Source: Caldimicrobium sp. (GTDB lineage: Bacteria > Desulfobacterota > Thermodesulfobacteria > Thermodesulfobacteriales > Thermodesulfobacteriaceae). Taken from it: a stretch of 60,426 nucleotides of DNA. How positions within the stretch are numbered: the stretch's first letter is position 1; every line of letters starts with the position of its first letter. Shown here piece after piece: positions 52,962 to 60,426 of the stretch. The stretch covers positions 1 through 60,426 of the forward strand of contig JANXCE010000011.1 in assembly GCA_025059715.1 (NCBI GenBank), written 5' to 3'. Both the position numbers and the translations under genes were made by a program. The notes under the pieces were generated by a model. The model was not told the DNA's origin. It saw only the letters and a program-made list of their open reading frames with translations, and did not search any database.

Positions 52962-55115
52962 CTAAAATCCTAAAATTCTTCCCACCTGATAGAATAAAAG
53001 GGACACAAGCCAAGCAACAAGAGTATGGATTAAAATAGCCTGAAGGTAGAGTTTAAAGGAGCCAAGTTCCGCTCTAACAGCAATTCCATAGACAAAGCAA
53101 GGCCAGTAGAGGAGCACAAAGATCATGAAGCTTAGGGCAGAAAGGGGAGTAAAATGTTCCTGAAGTTTGACGATCAGTCCTTTTGCCTCCTCTGGCTCTT
53201 CTACCTGCAGGGTAGCAATTCCCATGGTGGATATAAGATTATAAACCGCTTCTTTGGTCTTCGCCCCAAAATTAAAGACAATTCCCTTTAGATCTTCTAT
53301 TAGGTTTAGAGTCTCCTCTTGGGCTCGTTCCTCTTCACTGGCATAGATTTGAGCCATAGTGGAGACCACCACTTCCTTTGCCAAGGAGCCTGCTAAGAGA
53401 CTGGCGGTGCTGGCCCAATCTCCAAAACCAAGGGGTTTAAAGATCGGAGCAAGTAGGGCTCCTGTCTTCCCAAGATAAGACTCTTCTGGATTATTGGGCT
53501 TCCAAGGTAGATTTAATAAAACCCAGATAACTACATTTATAGCCAAAATCCAAGTTCCAGCTTTAATTACGAAGTGTCTCAACTTCATCCATGTGTGCAC
53601 CCTAAGATCTCTAAAAGTAGGTAGCCGATAAGGAGGAAGTTCCATGATAAAGGGAGAACTCTTGCCCCTGTAGATCAATTTGTGGAGAAATATCCCTAAT
53701 AGTATGGCTGTTCCAATCCCCAGGACATATAAAGAGAAAAGTATTGTTCCAGAGGCCTCAACAAAAAAGGCACTCACAAAGACTACATACACAGGAAGCC
53801 TTGCCCCACAGGACATAAAGGGCACAAGAAAAATAGTTAGTTTTCGTTCCCTTTCCTGTTCAAGGACCCTGGTAGCATACACCGAGGGCACATTACAGCC
53901 AAACCCTAAAAGCATAGGAATAAAGGACTTACCCTGAACCCCAAAGCTTCTCATCAGTCGGTCCATAAGAAAGGCAGCTCTTGCCATATAACCTGAACTC
54001 TCTAGGAAGGTTATTAACAACATAATCACCCCTATTACCGGAAGAAAAGAAAATACTATTCCCACACCTGCTAAGATACCGTGTAGAAGAAGGGAATTTA
54101 GCCACTCTGGAGCTTCCAGAAATTCGAGACCCACATTCGCCCATTTCATAATTGGACCATTTATGGTTTCATCTACAAAATCCACATAGGGATTAGCTAC
54201 ATCAAAGGCTACCTTAAAAAGAAGCCACATCATTAACAAAAAAATAGGAATACCAAGATAGCGATTTAACAGAACTCTATCTACCCTTTCGGTAAAGGTA
54301 ATCTTTCTTATTTCGGGCTTATGTAAAACCTGTCTTACAACTCCCGTAGCTAAACCATATCTTAGATCTGTAAGATAACTCTCAATATCCTCTCCATGCA
54401 CCTTTTCAATGTGTTGAAGGTATTTCTTAATCTCCTCCGGATTGAATTTAAGGTTAAGCCTTGAGATAAGTTCCTGATCTCCCTCAAGAAGCTTAATAAG
54501 TAGGCCCTTGTATAGTAAAGAAGCTTCTAATTGAGGATTAAGAGTTAACAATTGAAGTCGGACCCTGTCTATTGCTTCCTCCAAATCCTCTCCATAGGAA
54601 AGCCTATTTGGAATTTTATTCTGAAGATAAACCTCCACTATAGCGCTCTTTAACTCCTCAATCCCCTCACCCCTTGTAGCTATGGTGGGTATTGCCTTTA
54701 CTCCTAAAAGCCTCTCCAGTAAAGGTATATCTATTTGGTATCCAAGTTTTTGGGCTTCATCAAAAAGGTTTAGGGCTAATACTAAGGGTATTTCCAGCTC
54801 CATGAGCTGGATCACAAAATATAGATTCCTCTCCAGATTGGTTGAATCAACCACACAAAGAATTACATCTGGTCTCTCTGTAAAGAGATAGTCCCGGGCA
54901 ATTTTTTCTTCTAAGGAAAAGGGGGAAAGACTATAGGCCCCAGGAAGATCTACAAACGCCAGCGTGTAATCTCCAACCTTCAAAGTGGCTTCCTTTTTTT
55001 CTACCGTTACGCCAGGCCAGTTTCCCACCTGAAGCCTCGCCTTGGCAAGGGCATTAATGAGAGTAGACTTACCTGTATTGGGATTTCCTACCACCGCAAT
55101 CTTTATCTCTCTCAT
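52962..55115 (-). CDS. feoB: Ferrous iron transporter FeoB
   Basis: A 717-residue inner-membrane protein with an N-terminal G domain. G1 is GNPNTGKST (10-18), the G2 region is NWPGVTVEKKE, G3 is DLPGAYSLSPFS and G4 is NLFDE. A helical GDI domain follows, then paired Gate regions from about residue 285, with FIPMLLGFGCNVPSV and its core cysteine and later conserved Gate residues (SLLAGSLAKEVVV). It imports Fe(II) into the cytoplasm and is normally induced under iron limitation or anoxia. It overlaps feoA by 4 bases. Confidence 0.97.
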   Translation of the reverse strand: MREIKIAVVGNPNTGKSTLINALAKARLQVGNWPGVTVEKKEATLKVGDYTLAFVDLPGAYSLSPFSLEEKIARDYLFTERPDVILCVVDSTNLERNLYFVIQLMELEIPLVLALNLFDEAQKLGYQIDIPLLERLLGVKAIPTIATRGEGIEELKSAIVEVYLQNKIPNRLSYGEDLEEAIDRVRLQLLTLNPQLEASLLYKGLLIKLLEGDQELISRLNLKFNPEEIKKYLQHIEKVHGEDIESYLTDLRYGLATGVVRQVLHKPEIRKITFTERVDRVLLNRYLGIPIFLLMMWLLFKVAFDVANPYVDFVDETINGPIMKWANVGLEFLEAPEWLNSLLLHGILAGVGIVFSFLPVIGVIMLLITFLESSGYMARAAFLMDRLMRSFGVQGKSFIPMLLGFGCNVPSVYATRVLEQERERKLTIFLVPFMSCGARLPVYVVFVSAFFVEASGTILFSLYVLGIGTAILLGIFLHKLIYRGKSSPFIMELPPYRLPTFRDLRVHTWMKLRHFVIKAGTWILAINVVIWVLLNLPWKPNNPEESYLGKTGALLAPIFKPLGFGDWASTASLLAGSLAKEVVVSTMAQIYASEEERAQEETLNLIEDLKGIVFNFGAKTKEAVYNLISTMGIATLQVEEPEEAKGLIVKLQEHFTPLSALSFMIFVLLYWPCFVYGIAVRAELGSFKLYLQAILIHTLVAWLVSLLFYQVGRILGF

Positions 55116-55339
55116 TTTAACACCTCCACTTCAATTCCCTCTGCCTCTTCCATTCGAAGGGATAAATGATAACCCTTGATGTATATCTCCACTGGATCCC
55201 CAAGGGGTGCCACTCTCTCTACTAACACCTCTTCACCGGGTAATATCCCCATCTCTTGAAATCTCTTTTTTAAAGCCCCTTTAAGATTAAGTGCCACGAT
55301 TTTCCCTCTCTCCCCCTTTTTTAAATCCGATAACTTCAT
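55112..55339 (-). CDS. feoA: Ferrous iron transport protein FeoA
   Basis: An SH3-like protein of 75 residues that modulates FeoB. MKLSDLKKGERGKIVAL, KRFQEMGILPGEEV and YIKGYHLSLRMEEAEGIEV cover the whole family pattern. The start follows GGAGGGAG. It is coupled to feoB by a 4-base overlap. No feoC is present. A candidate Fur-binding sequence lies about 60-80 bases upstream. Confidence 0.95.
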   Translation of the reverse strand: MKLSDLKKGERGKIVALNLKGALKKRFQEMGILPGEEVLVERVAPLGDPVEIYIKGYHLSLRMEEAEGIEVEVLK

Positions 55340-55400
55340 CTCCCTCCTCCTATAAAGGTATTCAATTTAAACTTAGCTTTAAAACAACTTTATTTTAACT

Positions 55401-55419
55401 AATTTTGAATTTCATTTTC
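55401..55419 (-). promoter_or_regulatory. Candidate Fur box upstream of feoA
   Basis: On the minus strand GAAAATGAAATTCAAAATT agrees with the 19-base consensus GATAATGATAATCATTATC at 13 positions by my count. It includes the ATGA-ATTCA half-sites and lies between the HlyD gene and feoA, where a feo promoter is expected. The region is AT-rich, so chance similarity is possible. Confidence 0.45.
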
Positions 55420-55459
55420 ATTTAAATAGCATAAAAAAATAGAAAGTCAAGGTCTCTCT

Positions 55460-56641
55460 TTAGTTTTTGTTCTTTATTTTTCCTTTTAGAGCGATTTTCT
55501 CTCCCTCTCTTAAGCCTTCTTTAACTTCTATCCACCCACTCTTTCGTTCTCCAAGACTTACCTTAACTACTCCTCTACCCTTTACCTCAACAAGATTTTC
55601 GCCCTTTAGGGCATGTTCTGGGATGGCTAAAACCTCTCTTTCACCTACTACGATGTAGCCCTCCACAGTTGATTCAACAGGCACTTCAAGGGGCTCTAAA
55701 GGTAAAACTTTCACTACTATTAGCCTTTTACCTCTTTCTACTTCCTTTTTTATTTCCTTGATCTTACCAGTGCTCATTTTCTCAGGATAGGATTCAAATT
55801 TAAGATATACCCTTTGTCCCTCTTTTATTTGCGAAAGATGCTCCTCATCCACCTCAAGTAATATTTCCTTTTCTTTAGTTCCAATGCTTAAAAGCTTATT
55901 TTCTCCTGAGAGGGGATTCACATAATCACCATTCTCTACATATATGCCATAGATTACTCCACTAAAAGGTGCTCTAACTTGATAGCGTTTAAGTTCTGCA
56001 AGAAGGAATGCTCTTCTTTCCTTTAACATCTCTTTTTCCTTTTCAAGGGTTACCTTGGCATCATAGATCTGTTTTTTGATTTTCTCATAGGTGTGCCTAT
56101 AAATTGCCCATCGCCTCTTTGTTTCCTCAAGATCTTCCTTAGAGATCAAACCCTCTTCATAAAGTTTCTCCCTTCTTTTTAATTTCTCCTCTTCAGTCTT
56201 CATATTAATTTGAGCTACTTCCAATTCTTTCTTTAAACTCTCTAAAAAATCTGAATTCTCACTCAATTTAATCTCTATTAAAGATAGTTTTGTCTCTATT
56301 TCTCTTATTTCATGAGTTTTTGCACCGGGATCAAGGCTTAAAAGGACCTCACCTGCCCTAACAAAATCTCCCTCTTTTACATAAATCCTATTAACTACTC
56401 CCGATACTTCAGCTCTTAAAATGACATAATTCTTTGGCTTTACATACCCCATTGCATAAATACTCTTGGTGAAAACCTTCTTCTTGACCTCGACGTATTC
56501 CTTATCATCCTTTACTGTCACTCCCTTTAATACTAAAAAGACTAAGGTAAAGACAAGAGTTAAAAATATGATAAGGGATAAAAAAACTTTCCTTTTGAAA
56601 TTTAGTGAAGCAATGGTGTTTATAAATCCATAAGGACTCAT
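55460..56641 (-). CDS. HlyD/MacA-type periplasmic adaptor protein
   Basis: A 393-residue membrane-fusion protein with one N-terminal membrane segment (about 18-38). A lipoyl-like half (VILRAEVSGVVNRIYVKEGDFVRAGEVLLSLD) comes next, then a long coiled-coil hairpin (about 100-215), and the second lipoyl half (YQVRAPFSGVIYGIYVENGDYV). A beta-barrel with KEGQRVYLKFESYPEKMSTGKI follows. It should link an inner-membrane pump to an outer-membrane channel or present substrate to the permease. Its ATG overlaps the permease stop (ATGA), so the two work together. No outer-membrane TolC gene is visible. Confidence 0.88.
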   Translation of the reverse strand: MSPYGFINTIASLNFKRKVFLSLIIFLTLVFTLVFLVLKGVTVKDDKEYVEVKKKVFTKSIYAMGYVKPKNYVILRAEVSGVVNRIYVKEGDFVRAGEVLLSLDPGAKTHEIREIETKLSLIEIKLSENSDFLESLKKELEVAQINMKTEEEKLKRREKLYEEGLISKEDLEETKRRWAIYRHTYEKIKKQIYDAKVTLEKEKEMLKERRAFLLAELKRYQVRAPFSGVIYGIYVENGDYVNPLSGENKLLSIGTKEKEILLEVDEEHLSQIKEGQRVYLKFESYPEKMSTGKIKEIKKEVERGKRLIVVKVLPLEPLEVPVESTVEGYIVVGEREVLAIPEHALKGENLVEVKGRGVVKVSLGERKSGWIEVKEGLREGEKIALKGKIKNKN

Positions 56642-57888
56642 TGATTCCTAAAAATGTCCACAGGATTTACTCTGCTTGCCTTATAAGCAGGATAGATACT
56701 TGCAAGAAGACAAAAAATATAAGAAAAAAGCAGCCCTTCTATATAGTATTTAAAGGACTTATCCATCAAAAAACCCTTTGCTCTAATGGTTCCCTCAATC
56801 CTATAGTCAAGGGTCTCTAAATACCCTATTAGGAAAAAACTAAGGATAAAACCTATTAAACTTCCTACTAAGGCAATAAAAAAACCAATACTCAAAAAAA
56901 TTCCTATGATATCACTTCTTTTATATCCCATAGCCATAAGAATGGCTATCTCCTTTCTCTTTTCCATCACGGTCATCATTATGATATTATAGATACCAAA
57001 GGCAGAAACCATAAGAATTATGATTACAATCATTAGAGTCATGGTGTTTTGGGTCTTTAGTATGCGAAGAAAGTTTTTGTATGCATCCTGCCAGGGCTCA
57101 ATAGTAAACTTTTCCCCTAAGCGTGCCTCAAAAAATGAGGCTAAGTCCTTTGCCTTATAAGGATCTTTTACCCTAATTATTATCAGGTTAACCTCATCTC
57201 CTCGATTCAAGAGAGTTTCCAGAGCCTCTCTTGAGAGTATAACCCGAGTAGAGTCAATACTGGTTATTCCCGAATCGAAAAAACCCAACACTCTAAAGAG
57301 TCTACCTTCCTGCTCGGGTAGATAGAGCACCACCTTTTGTCCTACCTGTTCTATCCCTAACTCTTTTGCCAACACTACTCCGATAAAGAGCCCATCTTTG
57401 TTATCCCTGATATCCAAAAGGTTCCCTGAGCTCAGAAATTGTTCTAAGGAAGAAGCTCTTTTTTCCTCTTCTGGCTCTATTCCTATTAGAGATACTGCCT
57501 TTTCTTTGCCACCTAATTTTATAATTCCCTTAGCTTCAAGCCTGGGAGCAATCCCTACGACTTCCCTTTCACCTTCAAGTGCAACTTTTATCTCCCTCCA
57601 GGTTACGATTCTATTCTTCTCTTTAGGCTTGTATCCCTTCACTTCCAGCACTTTCTCTCCTTCATCATCCTGAATACTCATCTCTTTAGGAAAGCTCTCC
57701 CGTGGCTTAATCACTATATGGGGTTCAAGCTCAATAACCTGCCTAATAAAATACTTTTCAAAGCCCCTCATCATAGAGGAACTTACTATTAAGGCAGTAA
57801 CTCCGAGGACAACTCCCAAAATAGCTAAAATTATGTGTTTTTTTCTTCGTTTTAAAAGGGCAAGAGATATGAATAAAATCTGCTGCAT
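56638..57888 (-). CDS. MacB/FtsX-type ABC permease (no ATPase visible)
   Basis: A 416-residue protein with the MacB/LolC layout. It has one N-terminal membrane helix (about 16-36), a large periplasmic domain (about 40-270, including the GIAPRLEAKGII segment), and three C-terminal helices (about 280-305, 325-350, 380-402). An EKRKEIAILMAMGYKRSDI coupling helix motif and the ending YPAYKASRVNPVDIFRN are present. Such permeases need an ABC ATPase, which is not in this window, so it lies beyond the edge or elsewhere. It lies 3 bases after the CobN-like gene, which strongly suggests joint function. Confidence 0.88.
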   Translation of the reverse strand: MQQILFISLALLKRRKKHIILAILGVVLGVTALIVSSSMMRGFEKYFIRQVIELEPHIVIKPRESFPKEMSIQDDEGEKVLEVKGYKPKEKNRIVTWREIKVALEGEREVVGIAPRLEAKGIIKLGGKEKAVSLIGIEPEEEKRASSLEQFLSSGNLLDIRDNKDGLFIGVVLAKELGIEQVGQKVVLYLPEQEGRLFRVLGFFDSGITSIDSTRVILSREALETLLNRGDEVNLIIIRVKDPYKAKDLASFFEARLGEKFTIEPWQDAYKNFLRILKTQNTMTLMIVIIILMVSAFGIYNIIMMTVMEKRKEIAILMAMGYKRSDIIGIFLSIGFFIALVGSLIGFILSFFLIGYLETLDYRIEGTIRAKGFLMDKSFKYYIEGLLFSYIFCLLASIYPAYKASRVNPVDIFRNQ

Positions 57889-57891
57889 ATC

Positions 57892-60426
57892 CTATATATA
57901 ATATCTTTTTCGTAATGAGCTTATAAAACCTAAGGTATACCAGAAGAACATAAGCAGGATCATATAAAAATTAATCCACGCAGGAAGTGTGCTCTCAGAT
58001 TTGCCCTGAAGAGTCACTCTCTCTAAAAGATTTCCCCTAAGAAGATTAGGTGCTAAATTAGGTTCTTTCCCCTTATTTGAAGGGGACTCCAAACCATAAC
58101 CACTAATGGCTAATCCTTGCTCAATTCTTTTTTTCAGTTCCTTAAAAGCCAGGGGATTTGTTTTAAACCATTCTTTAAGACCCAAGTTATATTTATCCTG
58201 AAGGATTATTTCTTTAAATTCTTGCCAGATGTAATCTTTAACAACCTGAGGGACTATTACTTGCCATCCATAAAGATTATTCACAGTATCAAGAACCTGA
58301 CTTACCCCACTTGCGCCCTCTTTCATCATTTCCTTGAGATAATTCGGATTTAAGTATCTACTTCTGACCTCACTTACCAGAAAATCCTCAGCCTTTTGCA
58401 TCCTGGCAGTGCTCCTTAAGTTCGCAATCAACACCTCTGGCTTTCTTCCTGAGATAACCTCCACTGCCAAACTCAAACCTCCTAAATACTGAAAGGGATC
58501 ATCTGTAGATAACATTCCATAGAGATTGGAACTTCTTGATAAAATTACTGCCCTAACTTCCCTTAAATTTGCCTCATAGAGTCCCTCTATCCTCTGGGAA
58601 TAGGTCTCTTCGTCATAGACAAAACTCATGCGATGGAGATAAACCTGGGTTAATTCAGTTCTATTCCTGGTTCTAAAAACTGCCTCATCTAATCCCGTGC
58701 CATAAACTCCTGCTTCATTTGAGAAAACCCTTACGGTTGAGAGGTTTTTTGCTTTCTCCGGATCCATTCCTTTTTTCACCAAATCCTTGATTAATGTATT
58801 AGTATTTTCGGCTACATAATTATCCCTTTCCGTAAGCTCTGCAACCATTCTCACCCCCTTGTTGATAAGAGCCATTAGATTAGGAAAGTGATCCCGATAG
58901 AGCCCCGTTGCACTTACTACTACATCAATTCTTGGTCTACCCAGCTCTTCCCTGGGAATAATTTCTAATTCCCAAACTCTTCCAAATTGATCCCATTTTG
59001 GTTTAACCCCTAATAGGTAAAAAATCTGAGCCTCTATCACCCCCTGATGTCTCATAGTTTCTGTAGACCATAAACTAAAAGCTACTTTCCTGGGATACTC
59101 ACCATGCTTTTTGAGATAGTCATCCAACCATTCTTTAGTCATCTCCACTGCTGTATCCCAGGCTACCTTTGTAGGCACCCTTGTGGGGTCAAAACCATAG
59201 AGATTTCTGCCTGTGGGTAAAGACTCTGGGACCCTTATAGGATCACCTCCATAGGAAGTCCTTATGTATCCACCTTCAAGAGCCCTAAAGAAGGAATCCA
59301 ACTCTACTTGTGCCTTAAAGCTACTAAAGAGTTTCTTTATTCCTTCACAGGTATCAAAATCTGTAGCTTCTGCGAAAACACACTCATGCACAGCCTCAAA
59401 AGCCCTGGATTTCTTAATTTTCTCAATGGGCTGACTTAAAAAATCCTCATATTTCACCTGCTCCCACCTTTTAATCCACTCCTTACCGAGGATCTGCAAG
59501 ATGGTCAAAATTAGATGCTCCTTTTCCTTGTCTTTTCCAAAGGTATGTAAGCCTAACGGGATGTTCTGGCTGGCTATGTCATGAATATGGGAATGAAGCT
59601 TTAATGAAAATTCTTCAAAATTTTGTAATATCTGCTTTTTATCCCTAAAGCCTATGTCTTGAGCTAACTTGCTCTTTAGGGATTTTTCTGCAATCTTTTC
59701 CCTTAACTTTTGTTTAATTCTCCCCTCTGCTGAAGTCTCACTGTGAAGCAACTGATGGATCTCCTCTAAGTCACCATAGGTTCCTGCTGGGGCAAAGGCA
59801 GGGGTTTGATGGGATATAATTAGTGCTCTGCCGCGTCTCTTGGCGTTAATTGCCTCACCAATATTGTCTACTATATAGGGATAAATGACGGGAATTTCGC
59901 CCAAGGTTAAATAGGGAAAATCCCACCTATCAAGAGCTCTCTCTTTGCCTGGAGTCCACTCCTGGGTGCCATGGGTCCCAAAATGCACTAAAACATCAAA
60001 ATTTCTCTGTAAATAAAGATAAAAGGCTAAATAATAATGAGATGGGGGAACCTTAGTGCTATGATAGAGCTCTCTTTTAACTTCATAGTCTTTCCCACGG
60101 GGGGCCAGGGGGAAGAGGGAAAAATTATTTAGCTTCACCACAGGCACAGGGAAACAGCCATCCCTTTGAAAGGGATCATTCTCAGGCTTTCCCCAATATC
60201 TCTCTATGTCTTCTCTTATGGACTGGGGGATTTCCTGATACCACCTTAGATATTCCTCAAATCTCAGACATTGCAACTCTATGCCCTCTGGTTTTTTACC
60301 ATAATAGAATCTCAAAGCTGAATACATCAATTTCTGAAGAGTTTCCTCCTCTAAGGTATCTACTTGATAGCCTCGGTTTTTAGCCTCTTTGAGCAAAAGC
60401 TCCAAGCTTCTTATCACATTAAGATT
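57892..60426 (-). CDS. CobN-like chelatase large subunit with C-terminal membrane anchor (5' end beyond window)
   Basis: About 844 residues are visible; the frame is open to the window edge, and the family is usually about 1,200-1,400 residues, so the N-terminus is missing. Matches to CobN/BchH large subunits include LVHFGTHGTQEWTPGKE, LTLGEIPVIYPYIVDNIGEA, RRGRALIISHQTPAF, WSTETMRHQGVIEAQIFYLLGV, RNLYGFDPTRVP and SNEAGVYGTGLDEAV. The protein ends in a single membrane helix (INFYMILLMFFWYTLGF) and a basic tail, which soluble cobaltochelatase subunits lack. It may insert or remove metal from tetrapyrroles at the membrane, as shown for the CobN-like heme dechelatase HmuS. Confidence 0.88.
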   Translation of the reverse strand, partial: NLNVIRSLELLLKEAKNRGYQVDTLEEETLQKLMYSALRFYYGKKPEGIELQCLRFEEYLRWYQEIPQSIREDIERYWGKPENDPFQRDGCFPVPVVKLNNFSLFPLAPRGKDYEVKRELYHSTKVPPSHYYLAFYLYLQRNFDVLVHFGTHGTQEWTPGKERALDRWDFPYLTLGEIPVIYPYIVDNIGEAINAKRRGRALIISHQTPAFAPAGTYGDLEEIHQLLHSETSAEGRIKQKLREKIAEKSLKSKLAQDIGFRDKKQILQNFEEFSLKLHSHIHDIASQNIPLGLHTFGKDKEKEHLILTILQILGKEWIKRWEQVKYEDFLSQPIEKIKKSRAFEAVHECVFAEATDFDTCEGIKKLFSSFKAQVELDSFFRALEGGYIRTSYGGDPIRVPESLPTGRNLYGFDPTRVPTKVAWDTAVEMTKEWLDDYLKKHGEYPRKVAFSLWSTETMRHQGVIEAQIFYLLGVKPKWDQFGRVWELEIIPREELGRPRIDVVVSATGLYRDHFPNLMALINKGVRMVAELTERDNYVAENTNTLIKDLVKKGMDPEKAKNLSTVRVFSNEAGVYGTGLDEAVFRTRNRTELTQVYLHRMSFVYDEETYSQRIEGLYEANLREVRAVILSRSSNLYGMLSTDDPFQYLGGLSLAVEVISGRKPEVLIANLRSTARMQKAEDFLVSEVRSRYLNPNYLKEMMKEGASGVSQVLDTVNNLYGWQVIVPQVVKDYIWQEFKEIILQDKYNLGLKEWFKTNPLAFKELKKRIEQGLAISGYGLESPSNKGKEPNLAPNLLRGNLLERVTLQGKSESTLPAWINFYMILLMFFWYTLGFISSLRKRYYI

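Overview
The window looks like chromosome from a thermophilic, anaerobic, Gram-negative bacterium of low-to-medium GC. My best guess is Thermodesulfobacteriota (Caldimicrobium or Thermodesulfobacterium type); this is inferred from gene content, not proven. Supporting signs are an outer membrane (heptose isomerase, OprB-like porin), LL-diaminopimelate aminotransferase, myo-inositol-phosphate synthase, a TtuA-type tRNA thiolase, a persulfide/CoA-disulfide reductase, and a methylenetetrahydrofolate reductase fused to a MetV-like domain.

Regions: 1-100, edge of a transposase copy. 0.2-8.9 kb: a B12-binding-type radical SAM protein, DUF429 protein, MreB, lytic transglycosylase, a PP0621-like protein, FolK, DapL, a universal stress protein and Ino1. 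9.0-17.2 kb: a tightly packed minus-strand run of gyrA, plsC, trpG, trpE, hisS and an FAD/rhodanese disulfide reductase. 17.2-20.5 kb: an accessory island with a decayed IS3 transposase, an Rpn-type nuclease and a decayed DDE transposase. 20.5-34.3 kb: rlmH-proC, tRNA-Ala and tRNA-Asp, an ElyC-like gene, gmhA, tsaD, an NtrX-like regulator, a TtuA-rhodanese fusion, a PhoU-DUF47 fusion, lepB-lepA, an ABC-2 exporter, and an ArsA ATPase with a small partner. 34.4-36.6 kb: a second island carrying a nearly identical Rpn nuclease between transposase remnants. 36.7-42.9 kb: a radical SAM/DUF4130 DNA-repair pair, a PhnD-like binding protein with a diguanylate cyclase, and a class II photolyase. 43-51.7 kb: a coiled-coil membrane protein, hemerythrin, tRNA-Phe with trmJ, rlmD, metF-metV, ribBA, an MNT/HEPN pair, thiE, a flavoprotein and a small conserved gene. 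51.7-60.4 kb: a minus-strand iron/tetrapyrrole run with a porin, FeoB, FeoA (candidate Fur box), a HlyD-like adaptor, an FtsX/MacB-like permease and a membrane-anchored CobN-like chelatase cut by the window edge.

I judge the following most worth following up. (1) The CobN-like/permease/adaptor cluster beside feoAB and a porin, which may be a metal-tetrapyrrole handling system. (2) Two Rpn nuclease genes with an abrupt internal switch from C-rich to G-rich coding, each sitting in decayed transposons. (3) A TtuA-rhodanese fusion. (4) A PhnD-type binding protein paired with a diguanylate cyclase instead of a transporter. (5) folK without a conventional start codon. No CRISPR array, rRNA or riboswitch was seen.
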